From NCBI GenBank assembly GCA_050747745.1, contig JBOGKM010000110.1:1-64000 (forward strand): DNA of 64,000 nt, written 5' to 3'. Source of the DNA: SCQP01 sp050747745. GTDB lineage: Bacteria; Acidobacteriota; Terriglobia; Terriglobales; SCQP01. This document shows, piece after piece, positions 1-8,736 of this stretch (the first letter of the stretch is position 1; the number at the start of each line of letters is the position of its first letter). The notes beneath the pieces were generated by a model. That model ran no database searches and was not told the DNA's origin. It saw only the letters and a list, made by a program, of their open reading frames with translations. Made by a program: the position numbers and the translations under genes.

Positions 1-84
1 AAAATGGAACTGATCAGCCGTCAGGCCTTCGGCTTTCGCAACTTCGAAAACTACCGCTGGCGGGTCAAGGTATTATGTGGATGA
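1..84 (+). CDS. C-terminal end of an ISL3-type transposase (cut by window edge)
   Basis: An open frame runs from the first base to a TGA at 82-84 and encodes 27 residues. These contain the stretch GFRNFENYRWRVKVLCG directly before the stop. That ending is characteristic, from memory, of ISL3-type DDE transposases (DDE_Tnp_ISL3 domain), whose catalytic core would lie upstream, outside the window. The gene points towards the tRNA-His gene and is followed about 25 bases later by a candidate terminal repeat. It cannot be told whether the element is complete. The family assignment rests on a short tail only. Confidence 0.7.
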   Translation, partial: KMELISRQAFGFRNFENYRWRVKVLCG

Positions 85-105
85 ACTGGTCTCGGGTACT
101 GGCCC

Positions 106-127
106 CCCCGTTGTTGGCGTAGAGCCC
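106..127. mobile_element. Putative right terminal inverted repeat of the ISL3-type element
   Basis: Downstream of the transposase stop lies a C-run followed by GTTGTTGGCGTAGAGCCC. Read inward on the other strand it begins GGGCTCTACGCCAAC, which resembles the GGCTCT-type ends of ISL3 elements. The left end is outside the window, so neither the pairing nor the expected 8-bp target duplication can be checked. A short hairpin (CCCGC/GCGGG, 126-140) sits at the boundary. Confidence 0.4.
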
Positions 128-145
128 GCGCATTGCGGGATAGTT

Positions 146-223
146 TGGGGTGAGTGGAGGGATTCGAACCCTCGGCCACTGGAGCCACAATCCAGCGCTC
201 TACCAAGCTGAGCTACACTCACC
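146..223 (-). tRNA. tRNA-His (anticodon GTG)
   Basis: Read on the minus strand, the sequence folds as a cloverleaf. The acceptor 5' strand is GTGAGTG, preceded by the extra G at position -1 typical of tRNA-His, and it pairs with CACTCAC. The D-arm contains TAGCTCAG, the anticodon stem-loop is CTGGA-TTGTGGC-TCCAG (anticodon GTG), and the T-arm contains GGTTCGAATCC. The 3' CCA appears to be encoded (148-146). The G-1 and C73 pair is present, as histidyl-tRNA synthetase recognition requires. The gene lies between the fis-like gene and the IS end. Confidence 0.95.
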
Positions 224-260
224 GCACGGGAGTCCGGCCGCGGGAGCGCGACCGAGGCCA

Positions 261-479
261 TTATAGCATTCGCAGCCGCGGCCACGGCTGCATCGCCTTC
301 TGCTTGCGCGCCAGCGTGTTGCGGTGCATGCCCAGTGTCTGCGCCGCCAGGGAGCGGTTGCCCTTCTGGCGCTCCATCACGCGGCGGATGAAGCGGCCCT
401 CGATCTCGACCATGGCCTCATCCAGCCGGATTCCTTTCTCCACCATCTCGAACACCAGTGCGTCCAGCGCTTCTTTCAT
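261..479 (-). CDS. Small Fis-type helix-turn-helix DNA-binding protein
   Basis: This 72-residue protein consists mainly of a Fis/NtrC-type C-terminal helix-turn-helix. The segment around residues 43-60 (SLAAQTLGMHRNTLARK) matches the LA..LG..RNTL..K pattern of HTH_8 domains. No receiver or AAA+ domain is attached, so it resembles stand-alone Fis. Its ATG overlaps the cvpA TGA by four bases, so it is probably translated from the purC-cvpA mRNA. The regulatory target is unknown. The adjacent tRNA makes it the last gene of the operon. Confidence 0.8.
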   Translation of the reverse strand: MKEALDALVFEMVEKGIRLDEAMVEIEGRFIRRVMERQKGNRSLAAQTLGMHRNTLARKQKAMQPWPRLRML

Positions 480-997
480 GGCAACTTCCGCACCCGCGCC
501 GAAATCGTCGTCAGTCCCTGATGAAAGCGCGTGGCCAGTTCGGACGGCATGACTTCCACCAGCGCCCGGCTGCCCCACAAAAATCCCGGCGCCAGCCGCG
601 ACCCTTCCACCAGCCCTGGCCGGAACGGGTACGCCACCAGCACCGCCACCACCGCCACGCACAACAGCAAACCGCGCACCAGCCCCAGCCCCGCTCCCAG
701 CAGCCGGTCGGGCAATTTCAACCCCACCGCATGCACCGCCCTGCGCCCCACCCGTCCCAGCACCGCCGCCACGACCAGCACGATCACCAGGATCAGAACA
801 AACGCGCAAAAATGCGCCGCTTCCGGCCAGCCGGTCCAGTGGAACCAGGCGGCAGCGGCGCGATAATTCCAGGCGGCGATCAGCACCGCGGCAATCGCCC
901 CCGCCATCATCCAGATTTCGTAAAAAAAGCCCTTCACCGCGGCAGTGATAATCGAGACCGCCATGATCAGCAGCAAAATGTAGTCCAGCAGGTTCAC
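476..997 (-). CDS. cvpA: CvpA family inner-membrane protein
   Basis: A 173-residue protein with four hydrophobic segments at about residues 4-25, 27-46, 62-82 and 100-122, which matches the size and topology of CvpA proteins. E. coli CvpA is linked to colicin V production and lies next to purF. Here the partner is purC, with a four-base overlap on each side (purC upstream, fis-like gene downstream). The C-terminal third is soluble and poorly conserved. The molecular function of the family is not settled; the assignment rests on topology, length and the purine-gene context. Confidence 0.8.
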   Translation of the reverse strand: MNLLDYILLLIMAVSIITAAVKGFFYEIWMMAGAIAAVLIAAWNYRAAAAWFHWTGWPEAAHFCAFVLILVIVLVVAAVLGRVGRRAVHAVGLKLPDRLLGAGLGLVRGLLLCVAVVAVLVAYPFRPGLVEGSRLAPGFLWGSRALVEVMPSELATRFHQGLTTISARVRKLP

Positions 998-1896
998 AAC
1001 TCGCGCCCGGACAACTCCTTATAGGCAGCCCGGTATTTTTCACTCGTCCGTTGCACCACATCGTCCGGCAGTACCGGCCCGGGCGGCTGCTTGTTCCAGC
1101 CGATCTGCTCCAGATAGTCGCGCACGTACTGCTTATCGTAGGATTGCTGCGCCCGCCCCGGCTGGTATTGCGTCCGCGGCCAGAAACGCGACGAGTCCGG
1201 CGTCAGTACCTCGTCCGCCAGCACCGGATCGGCGTTGGCGTCCACCGGATCGCGGCCAAATTCGAATTTGGTGTCCGCTAGAATGATGCCGCGCGTTTCC
1301 GCATACGATGCCGCGCGGCTGTAAATCTCCAGGCTCAGCCGCTTCAGTTGCCCTGCCACCTGCGCCCCCACCAGCTTCTCCACCTGGGCCAGAGTGATAT
1401 TTTCGTCGTGGCCCACCTGCGCCTTGCTGGAGGGTGTGAAGATCGGCTCCGGCAGCTTTTCCGACTCGCGCAGTCCGGGTGGCAGCTTGAGCCCGCACAC
1501 CGTACCCAGTTGCTTGTATTCCTTCCAGCCCGAACCCGACAAGTAGCCGCGTACCACGCACTCCACCGGAAACATGTCAAGCTTCTTCACCAGCATCGAG
1601 CGGCCCTCGAGCTGCGCCCGGTCACCCTGCACGCTGGCGGGCAGATCCCGCACCTCGGCCGAGATTAAATGATTCCGGCACACGTCGCGCAGATAGTCGA
1701 ACCAGAACAGCGAAATCTGCGTTAGCACCCGCCCCTTATCGGGAATCGGCGTGGGTAGCACCACATCGAACGCCGACAAGCGATCGCTGGCCACCAGCAG
1801 CAGCCGGTCGCCGGCGTCATAGAGGTCTCGGACCTTGCCGCGGGAAATCAGGCGTAACCCGGAAAGCTTCGATTGAACTACCGTGGGAGGGTTCAT
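994..1896 (-). CDS. purC: Phosphoribosylaminoimidazole-succinocarboxamide synthase (SAICAR synthetase)
   Basis: The enzyme joins aspartate to CAIR with ATP in step 8 of de novo purine synthesis. Visible signatures are GKVRDLYD (residues 20-27), PVECVVRGYLSGSGW (110-124) and ILADTKFEFG (205-214), which cover both SAICAR synthetase patterns. At 300 residues it is the longer form, as in yeast, rather than the roughly 240-residue E. coli form. It is the first gene of the minus-strand operon with cvpA and the fis-like gene. The chosen ATG at 1896 has no Shine-Dalgarno sequence and sits about 11 bases after a possible -10 box. Confidence 0.95.
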   Translation of the reverse strand: MNPPTVVQSKLSGLRLISRGKVRDLYDAGDRLLLVASDRLSAFDVVLPTPIPDKGRVLTQISLFWFDYLRDVCRNHLISAEVRDLPASVQGDRAQLEGRSMLVKKLDMFPVECVVRGYLSGSGWKEYKQLGTVCGLKLPPGLRESEKLPEPIFTPSSKAQVGHDENITLAQVEKLVGAQVAGQLKRLSLEIYSRAASYAETRGIILADTKFEFGRDPVDANADPVLADEVLTPDSSRFWPRTQYQPGRAQQSYDKQYVRDYLEQIGWNKQPPGPVLPDDVVQRTSEKYRAAYKELSGREL

Positions 1897-1907
1897 GGGA
1901 GGTTTTC

Positions 1908-1937
1908 ATCTTCTCCGGTTCCCGCTCCGCCTGTCAA
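1908..1937 (-). promoter_or_regulatory. Candidate purC promoter
   Basis: On the minus strand a perfect -35 hexamer TTGACA (1937-1932) is followed after 18 bases by GAAGAT (1913-1908). The purC ATG is only about 11 bases further on, which would give a very short leader. The -10 match is weak, so this is moderate evidence. The same 70-bp gap must also hold the start of the divergent tal/pgi operon. Confidence 0.45.
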
Positions 1938-1967
1938 GGCTATCCTAATAGGGAGACGGGGGCAGCC

Positions 1968-4769
1968 ATGAATCCACTCCAGCAGCTACATGAGTTCGGC
2001 CAGAGTTTCTGGTACGACAACATCGAACGCGGCTTGTTGCGCAACGGCGAGCTGGCGCGCATGGTGCGCGAAGATGGCCTGCGCGGACTCACCTCCAACC
2101 CCACCATTTTTGCCAAGGCCCTCGCCCAGGGCAGCGAGTACGATACCGCTATCCGCCACGACTGGACCAAGGATCCGGAAGAGCTTTTCATCGGTCTCAT
2201 GGTGGACGACATCCAGCGCGCCTGCGACGTCCTGCGCCCGGTGTTCGACTCCGCTGACGGCCGCGACGGTTTCTGCTCCATCGAGGTGTTTCCCGATCTT
2301 GCCCGCGACACCCAGGGCACCATCGCACAAGCTCGCCTGCTTTGGAAAAAAGTCGCTCGGCCCAACGTCATGGTGAAAATTCCCTCCACGCCGGAGTGCA
2401 TTCCCGCCATCCATACTTGTTTGGCCGAGGGCATCAACATCAACATCACGCTCATGTTCGGCTACGACAGCTACCAGGACGTGGTCGAAGCGTATCTTTC
2501 GGCGCTGGAAAAACGCATGGCGGCGGGCCAGCCTACGGCTAAGCTGGCTTCGGTCGCCAGCCTCTTCGTCAGCCGCGTCGACACCAAGGTCGACAAGCTC
2601 CTCGCCCGCCATCCCGATCTGCATGGCAAGGCCGGCATTGCCAACGCCCGCCGCATGTACCGCTATTTCCAGCAAAGCTTTGCCGGCCCGCGCTGGCAAA
2701 AGCTCGAGGCCGCGGGCGCGCATCCGCAGCGCCTGCTGTGGGCATCGACATCGACCAAGAATCCGAAATATCCCGACACGCTCTATGCCGATGCGCTCGT
2801 CGGCCCCCATACCGTCGACACCATGCCCGACGCCACCATCCAGGCCTTCCGCGATCACGGCAAGCCCGCCAACCGCCTGCAGGAAGCCATGGACCATTAC
2901 GCGGAGGAAGTCGACTCCGTGCTGCAGGCCCTGGCCGCCGCGGGCATCGACATGGACAAGGTCTCGCGCGAATTGCAGGACGAAGGCGTGGATAAATTTG
3001 AAGAGTCCTACGTCGAGCTCATCGCCGGCTTGCGCCATAAGGTGGCCCGCCTCAGCCAGATACTGCGCGGTCCGCAACCGCAACTCGAGCGGGCCGCCTC
3101 GGCCCTGGCCAAACTCGAGGGTCAGCAGGCCGCCAGCCGCATCTGGAAAAAAGACGCCAGCTTTTGGAGCGCCGACAAAAATGTGCAGGCCAAAATCGCC
3201 AACCGGCTGGGCTGGCTGGCGCTGCCGCAGAGCATGCAAGCCGCGGTCGAGGACATTTCCGCCTTCGCCCAAGGCTGCAAAAGCGACGGCTACACCGACT
3301 GTGTCCTGCTGGGCATGGGCGGCAGCAGTCTGGCGCCGGAAGTGTTCAGCCAAGTCTTTGGCGCGCGCGTGGATGGCGGCAAGGGCCTGCAACTGCACGT
3401 GCTGGATACCACCAATCCCGATCAGATCGCCCGCATCGAACATCAGATCGCGCTCGCCACAACCCTGTTTCTGGTGAGCAGCAAAAGCGGCGGCACACTC
3501 GAACCCAACAGCCTGTTCGCCTACTTCTGGTCCAAGCTCGCCGACGGCCGCCATTACGCCGCCATTACCGACGCCAACACTTCGCTCCAAACGCTCGCAG
3601 CGGACCATAAATTTCGCAAGGTCTTCACCAATCCCGGCGACATCGGCGGCCGCTATTCGGCGCTGTCGTTTTTCGGCCTGGTCCCGGCCGCGCTGCTCGG
3701 CGTCGAAATCGGCAAACTCCTCCGGCGGGCACAGGAAACAGCCGAAGCCTGCGGCCCCGACGTTCCCCTGGCGCAAAATCCCGCCGCCCAATTGGGCGCC
3801 GCCATCGGCGTCTGGGCGCGCGCGGATTCCAAACCCCGCCAGGACAAGCTGACCTTCATCGCCAGCCCCGAGCTGGCCAGCTTGGGAGCCTGGCTGGAGC
3901 AGTTGCTGGCGGAAAGCACCGGCAAACTGGGCACCGGAATCGTGCCCGTAGCGGGCGAAGCCTTGGGCAAACCGGACGTCTACGGCCAGGATCGCGTGTT
4001 CGCGCAGCTCGGACTCGGCGGCACCAATGACGCCACCGGCGCGGCCTTGACCGGCCTCAGCGCCCAGGCGCCCTTGATCCAGATCGCCCTGCGCGACCGC
4101 TACGATCTGGGCCGGGAATTTTTCCGCTGGGAATTTGCCACCGCGATCGCCGGCGCTGTGCTCGAGATCAATCCCTTCGACGAGCCCAACGTGCAGGAGA
4201 GCAAGGACAATACCCTGCGCGTGCTCGGCGAATATCTCCGGGGCGGCGACCAAGCCGCCGGCTTTACCGCCGTGCCCACCGCCCGCACCGATGAGCTGCG
4301 CTTCTATGCCCCTGCCGCCGGCGCTAACTCGCGGCCGCTCGATGCATGGCTGGGCGCCATTCACGCCGGCGATTACATCGCCATCATGGCCTACCTCGAT
4401 CGCAACGACGAGTGGACCCGGGCGCTGGAGGCGCTGCGTCTAGGCCTGCGCAATCGCCTGCATGCCGCCACCACGCTCGGCTTCGGACCGCGTTTCCTCC
4501 ACTCCACCGGACAGCTGCACAAGGGCGGCGGCAATGAGGGCGTCTTTTTGCAGATCACCGCCCCGCCGCGCCGGGATCTGCCCATCCCCGGCCAAAACTA
4601 CGGCTTCACCACGCTGCTGGCCGCTCAGGCCATCGGCGATTACGAATCCCTCGCCCAGCACCAGCGCCGGCTGCTGCGGGTGGACCTGGGCACGGATGCG
4701 GCGGCGGGTCTGCGCGCGCTGGCAGCGGCGCTGGCCCTGCCCCGTACCGAAGAAAGCGCGGCGGACTAG
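1968..4769 (+). CDS. Bifunctional transaldolase / glucose-6-phosphate isomerase (fusion)
   Basis: A 933-residue fusion. The N-terminal ~360 residues are a transaldolase: GLTSNPTIFAKA near residues 38-49 and VMVKIPST, with the Schiff-base lysine at about residue 137. From about residue 380 the protein is a phosphoglucose isomerase: LGMGGSSLAPEVF, SSKSGGTLEPN (around 503) and IGGRYSALSFFG. The two activities bridge the non-oxidative pentose-phosphate pathway and glycolysis in the cytosol. Such Tal-Pgi fusions are known in acidobacteria, actinobacteria and others. A GGGAG sequence precedes the ATG at 1968. It is followed after two bases by zwf. The pgi half looks complete, ending in GQNYGFTTL and a short tail. 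Confidence 0.95.
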   Translation: MNPLQQLHEFGQSFWYDNIERGLLRNGELARMVREDGLRGLTSNPTIFAKALAQGSEYDTAIRHDWTKDPEELFIGLMVDDIQRACDVLRPVFDSADGRDGFCSIEVFPDLARDTQGTIAQARLLWKKVARPNVMVKIPSTPECIPAIHTCLAEGININITLMFGYDSYQDVVEAYLSALEKRMAAGQPTAKLASVASLFVSRVDTKVDKLLARHPDLHGKAGIANARRMYRYFQQSFAGPRWQKLEAAGAHPQRLLWASTSTKNPKYPDTLYADALVGPHTVDTMPDATIQAFRDHGKPANRLQEAMDHYAEEVDSVLQALAAAGIDMDKVSRELQDEGVDKFEESYVELIAGLRHKVARLSQILRGPQPQLERAASALAKLEGQQAASRIWKKDASFWSADKNVQAKIANRLGWLALPQSMQAAVEDISAFAQGCKSDGYTDCVLLGMGGSSLAPEVFSQVFGARVDGGKGLQLHVLDTTNPDQIARIEHQIALATTLFLVSSKSGGTLEPNSLFAYFWSKLADGRHYAAITDANTSLQTLAADHKFRKVFTNPGDIGGRYSALSFFGLVPAALLGVEIGKLLRRAQETAEACGPDVPLAQNPAAQLGAAIGVWARADSKPRQDKLTFIASPELASLGAWLEQLLAESTGKLGTGIVPVAGEALGKPDVYGQDRVFAQLGLGGTNDATGAALTGLSAQAPLIQIALRDRYDLGREFFRWEFATAIAGAVLEINPFDEPNVQESKDNTLRVLGEYLRGGDQAAGFTAVPTARTDELRFYAPAAGANSRPLDAWLGAIHAGDYIAIMAYLDRNDEWTRALEALRLGLRNRLHAATTLGFGPRFLHSTGQLHKGGGNEGVFLQITAPPRRDLPIPGQNYGFTTLLAAQAIGDYESLAQHQRRLLRVDLGTDAAAGLRALAAALALPRTEESAAD

Positions 4770-4771
4770 CC

Positions 4772-6358
4772 ATGACCACCACCACCACTGGCACTTCATC
4801 TACTCCGGCCACCCACCCGCTGCGCACCGGCGTGCGCTTGCAGCGCACCGCCCCGCCCTGCACCATGGTGATCTTCGGCGCCTCCGGCGATCTCACCCAT
4901 CGCAAGCTCATGCCCGCCCTTTACGCCCTGGCCCGCATGCAGCGCCTCGCGCCCACTTTTCACGTCATTGGCGTCGCCGATGCCGACTGGACCAGCGACA
5001 GCTTCCGCAAAAGCATGCATCAGGCCATCCAGCACTTCGCCACTCCCGACGACGAAAATGCCGCCGGCCAACTCGACGAAACCTTGTGGGATTCCTTCGC
5101 CGGGCGCATGCAGTTCCTCAGCGGCACCTTCGATCAGCCTGAACTGTTCCAAAAACTCGCCGCCATGCTGCGCGACCTGCCCCAGGGCGGCGGCAACGTG
5201 CTCTTCTATCTCGCCACCTCGCCCAGCCTCATCGGCATCATCGCCGACCAGCTCGCCGCCGCCGGTCTCAACCAGTTTGCCCCCCAGGGCTGGACCCGCA
5301 TCATCGTCGAAAAGCCTTTCGGCCGCGACCTCGACAGCGCCAAGCTGCTCAACCAGCATCTCCACACAGTCTTTCGCGAGGAGCAAATCTTCCGCATTGA
5401 CCACTACCTCGGCAAGGAAACCGTCCGCAATCTCATCGTGTTCCGCTTTGCCAATGGCATCTTCGAGCCCATCTGGGACCGCCGCTACATTGATCACGTC
5501 CAGATCACCGTGGCCGAATCCATCGGCATCGAGCGCCGCGGGCGCTATTACGAGGAAGCGGGCGCGCTGCGCGACATGGTGCAGAACCACCTCATGCAGT
5601 TACTCTCGATCGTGGGCATGGAGGCTCCGGTGCGCTTCGAGGCGGGCGCGGTGCGCGATGAAAAAGTCAAGCTCATCAACTCCGTCCGCCCGCTGCTGCC
5701 GCCGGGAGCGGATAACTACGACACGGTCGCAGTGCGCGGCCAGTACGGTCCGGGCTACGTGGGCGGCGAGGCAGTGGCCGGCTACCTCGAGGAACCGAAC
5801 GTCTCGGCCGATTCCAACTGCGAGACCTTCGTGGCCCTCAAGCTCATGATCGAAAACTGGCGCTGGGCCGGTGTGCCCTTTTACCTGCGCAGTGGCAAGC
5901 GCCTGCCCAAGCGGGTCAGCGAAGTGGCCATCCAGTTTAAATCGCCGCCGTTTCTGATGTTTCAGGACGTGTATCCGGAAACCATCCAGGCCAACGTGCT
6001 GGTCATCCGTATCCAGCCCGACGAAGGGATTTCGCTGCGCTTCGAGGCCAAGGTCCCCGGCACCGACATGCGCCTGCGTCCAGTAAAAATGGAGTTTCAG
6101 TACGGCACCAGCTTTGGCGAACAGCAGCCCGAGGCCTATGAAACCCTGCTGCTGGATGCGATGCTGGGCGACGGGATGCTGTTTGCCCGTCACGATATGG
6201 TCGAGGCGGCGTGGGCGCTGACCACGCCGCTGCTGGAAGCTTGGAAAAACGCGCCCGCACCGGCGCCCAAAGTGCCCGTGTATGCCGCCGGCACCTGGGG
6301 ACCGGAAGCGGCCGAACAATTCATCCGGCGCGATGGCCGGGAGTGGCGGCGTCCGTAA
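4772..6358 (+). CDS. zwf: Glucose-6-phosphate 1-dehydrogenase
   Basis: Oxidises glucose-6-phosphate to 6-phosphogluconolactone with NAD(P)+, the entry step of the oxidative pentose-phosphate pathway. The nucleotide-binding motif GASGDLTHRKL begins at residue 36, and the substrate-binding active-site motif RIDHYLGK spans 208-215. The 528-residue length fits the family once an N-terminal Thr-rich extension of about 30 residues is allowed for. It starts two bases after the tal/pgi stop, and opcA follows after 20 bases. Confidence 0.96.
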   Translation: MTTTTTGTSSTPATHPLRTGVRLQRTAPPCTMVIFGASGDLTHRKLMPALYALARMQRLAPTFHVIGVADADWTSDSFRKSMHQAIQHFATPDDENAAGQLDETLWDSFAGRMQFLSGTFDQPELFQKLAAMLRDLPQGGGNVLFYLATSPSLIGIIADQLAAAGLNQFAPQGWTRIIVEKPFGRDLDSAKLLNQHLHTVFREEQIFRIDHYLGKETVRNLIVFRFANGIFEPIWDRRYIDHVQITVAESIGIERRGRYYEEAGALRDMVQNHLMQLLSIVGMEAPVRFEAGAVRDEKVKLINSVRPLLPPGADNYDTVAVRGQYGPGYVGGEAVAGYLEEPNVSADSNCETFVALKLMIENWRWAGVPFYLRSGKRLPKRVSEVAIQFKSPPFLMFQDVYPETIQANVLVIRIQPDEGISLRFEAKVPGTDMRLRPVKMEFQYGTSFGEQQPEAYETLLLDAMLGDGMLFARHDMVEAAWALTTPLLEAWKNAPAPAPKVPVYAAGTWGPEAAEQFIRRDGREWRRP

Positions 6359-6378
6359 AGTCACCGGAGGACAAGGCG

Positions 6379-7422
6379 ATGCAGCTGGAATGGTTGCCGG
6401 CAAAATTAGCAACGCTCGAAGGACAGTGGCGCGGCCTGCGCCAAGCCGATGGCATGGCGCAGCCGCGCGCGCTGACGCTCAATCTCATCTGCCGGGCCAA
6501 CGATGGCGCCGACGCCGAGCGCGTGGCCCAGGTGTTGTGGGAGCTGGGCCCGCGCCATCCCGCCCGCGTGTTTCTCCTGCGGCCCGAACCGGGCCCGCTG
6601 CGCGTGCGCCTGGCGGCGCATCCCGGCGGCTCGGAAATGGCTGAACTCAGCGGCACCGCCGCCGGCGTCGCCAGCGTGGTCGCGCCGCTGGTCGCCTCCG
6701 ATCTGCCGGTGCTGCTGCTCTGGCGCTGCGGCGATCCAGCGGCCAGTCCCGAATTTGAAGCTTGGGCACGGCTCGCCAATCGCGTGCTGGTGGACGCGCA
6801 TCGCCTGCACCTGCCCGCCGCGCGCCTGGCCGCGCTGGCACGCTCCATGCCCGCCACTGCCACGCTCGGAGACCTCACCTGGACACGCCTCACACCCTGG
6901 CGCCAGCTTCTGTGCCAGGGACTCGAAGGTGAACTCGCCAACCCCGCCGCCATTGAGTCGGTCACGGTTGCCGCCGGAGGCATCGGCGATGCCGCCGACT
7001 GCGGCGGCAGCCTGGCGGCCACCATGTTCGCCGGCTGGATGGCGCAAAAGCTGCAATGGCAGCCCGGCCACCGCACCCCCGAAGGCCTGCGCCTCACCCG
7101 TCCCGAGGGCGGCAACGTGTTGCTGCGCTTCGAAGCAGCCAGCGCGCATGAATGCCTACTCAAACGCGTTGTCATCGAGGGCGGCTCGCCTCATGCCGCC
7201 GTTGCCATCGAGCACCGCGGCCCCTACGTCGCCGTCACCGTGACCCAGCGCGGCGCTGTGGTGGGTGAATGGATGGGCGCCAGCGCGGGCGAAAATCTGC
7301 TGCGCGGCGAGGAAGCCACTCTCTCCGAAGAGCTTTCCATTCACCATGCCGATCACCTCTATCAACAATCGCTGGAGCGCGGACTGGCGCTCATGGCCGG
7401 CTGGGAGGCCGCCGCCGCTTGA
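6379..7422 (+). CDS. opcA: OpcA-type glucose-6-phosphate dehydrogenase assembly protein
   Basis: A 347-residue protein placed directly after zwf, where OpcA is found in cyanobacteria and actinobacteria. OpcA helps assemble or redox-activate G6PDH oligomers. The sequence shows the OpcA-like layout: NLIC..., then a central region with ASDLPVLLLWRCGDP (about residues 110-125) and a C-terminal beta-rich part. The ATG at 6379 is chosen because GGAGG lies nine bases upstream (6366-6370); the open frame extends further back into zwf. The stop overlaps the rpe TTG. Confidence 0.82.
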   Translation: MQLEWLPAKLATLEGQWRGLRQADGMAQPRALTLNLICRANDGADAERVAQVLWELGPRHPARVFLLRPEPGPLRVRLAAHPGGSEMAELSGTAAGVASVVAPLVASDLPVLLLWRCGDPAASPEFEAWARLANRVLVDAHRLHLPAARLAALARSMPATATLGDLTWTRLTPWRQLLCQGLEGELANPAAIESVTVAAGGIGDAADCGGSLAATMFAGWMAQKLQWQPGHRTPEGLRLTRPEGGNVLLRFEAASAHECLLKRVVIEGGSPHAAVAIEHRGPYVAVTVTQRGAVVGEWMGASAGENLLRGEEATLSEELSIHHADHLYQQSLERGLALMAGWEAAAA

Positions 7423-8105
7423 GCGCCACGCCGCGCGCCGTACAACTGGTCCCCTCGATCCTGTCGGCCGACTTCGGCCGCCTGGCGGACCAGCTCGCCG
7501 CCGCGGCTGCCGCCGGTGCGGACCGCTTTCAAGTCGACATCATGGACGGCCACTTCGTCCCCAATATCTCGATGGGACCCCTATTCGTCGCCGCCACCCG
7601 GCGTTCGGTCCCTCAGCCCATCGAAGCCCACCTCATGGTCACCCGGCCGGAACAATGGGTCCAGGCCTGCGCCCAGGCCGGCGCCAACGTCATCATTGTT
7701 CACGCCGAAGCCAGTGTGCATCTGCACAGCCTGTTGGCTTCCATCCGCACCGCCGGCGCCCAGCCTGGCATTGCCCTCAACCCGGACTCGCCGCTGGCGC
7801 TGCTTGAGGAAGCCGTCGAGCAGGCCGCCATGGTGCTGTTGATGACCGTCGAACCCGGCTTCGGCGGCCAAGCCTTCCTGCCTTCCGTGCTGCCCAAAAT
7901 CCAGCGCCTGCACCAGCATCTTGACCGCCGCGGCCTCGCCTGTGACATCGAAGTCGACGGCGGCATCGACGCCTCCACTATCGCCGCCGCCCGCGACGCC
8001 GGCGCCAATCTTTTCGTGGCTGGCAGTTCCGTGTTTGCCCATCCCCAGGGCCCGGCCGCCGGCCTCGCCGCCCTCCGCGACGCCCTCGCAGCAACAGCAA
8101 AATAG
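7419..8105 (+). CDS. rpe: Ribulose-phosphate 3-epimerase
   Basis: Interconverts ribulose-5-phosphate and xylulose-5-phosphate. Family motifs are clear: VPSILSADFGRL near the N-terminus, VDIMDGHFVPNIS (metal-binding His and Asp), HLMV, VEPGFGGQAF and IEVDGGI. The start is placed at TTG 7419, whose bases overlap the opcA TGA by four, giving 228 residues, close to the usual ~220. An upstream in-frame start would add about 50 residues of non-homologous sequence. With tal, pgi and zwf it completes most of a pentose-phosphate operon; gnd and tkt are not here. Confidence 0.93.
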   Translation: MSATPRAVQLVPSILSADFGRLADQLAAAAAAGADRFQVDIMDGHFVPNISMGPLFVAATRRSVPQPIEAHLMVTRPEQWVQACAQAGANVIIVHAEASVHLHSLLASIRTAGAQPGIALNPDSPLALLEEAVEQAAMVLLMTVEPGFGGQAFLPSVLPKIQRLHQHLDRRGLACDIEVDGGIDASTIAAARDAGANLFVAGSSVFAHPQGPAAGLAALRDALAATAK

Positions 8106-8109
8106 GATC

Positions 8110-8637
8110 ATGCTACCCACTCCGTGGTTCACCCAAAGCTTCCGCTTTGGCGCTCCGCTTTCGACCTTTCCACAGGTTTTGGAGCGCTTGCGCACAACTC
8201 CCGCTCGCGCCAGAGCACTCACCGCTGGATGGCCCGATTCGAAGCTATCAACACGGCCCGACGGGAAATGGTCGGCCAAGGATCACATCGGCCATTTGGC
8301 CGCACTCACTCCCTTGGACGAGCGGCGACTCGACGCATATCTGCGCCACGAGGCCGTCCTGGATGCTGCCGACCTCACCAATCGCAGCACGGAGGAAGCC
8401 GGCTTTGCCACCCATCCGGTTAACGAAATTCTCGCGTCGCTCGATGCGTGCCGCCAAGCGCTGATCGTCCGCCTGGAGCTGTTGACGGAAGCAGAACTCG
8501 CCTTCACCGCCCTGCACCCGCGCTTGCGCCAGCCGATGCGCCTGCTCGACTGGATGGAGTTCGTCGCCAAGCATGACGATCACCACCTTGCCATGGCGCG
8601 CTGGGTCATTGCGCACGAACCCGTGAACTGCCGCTAG
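8110..8637 (+). CDS. DinB-like putative metal-binding protein
   Basis: A 175-residue protein with the four-helix DinB/YfiT-like layout. KWSAKDHIGHL (around residue 58) supplies the first histidine, and KHDDHHLAMARW near the C-terminus supplies the H...HxxH pair expected to bind a divalent metal. DinB-superfamily members include thiol-dependent S-transferases, but the substrate here cannot be inferred. It follows rpe by four bases and is probably the last gene of the operon. Confidence 0.8.
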   Translation: MLPTPWFTQSFRFGAPLSTFPQVLERLRTTPARARALTAGWPDSKLSTRPDGKWSAKDHIGHLAALTPLDERRLDAYLRHEAVLDAADLTNRSTEEAGFATHPVNEILASLDACRQALIVRLELLTEAELAFTALHPRLRQPMRLLDWMEFVAKHDDHHLAMARWVIAHEPVNCR

Positions 8638-8736
8638 GGCTTGGCCGAACCGGCCAGACCGGCTGATGGAGCGGGCGGGGCGATCTGCGGCGCAGGCAAA
8701 CCGCTGGGGCAACTCAGGCCCTGCCGCCCACAGCAG

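Noticed and set aside
1986..4364. A 792-codon minus-strand open frame opposite tal/pgi
   Set aside because: It lies wholly antisense to a gene with clear transaldolase and isomerase motifs. Its Gly/Ala/Glu-rich composition is that of a GC-codon shadow.
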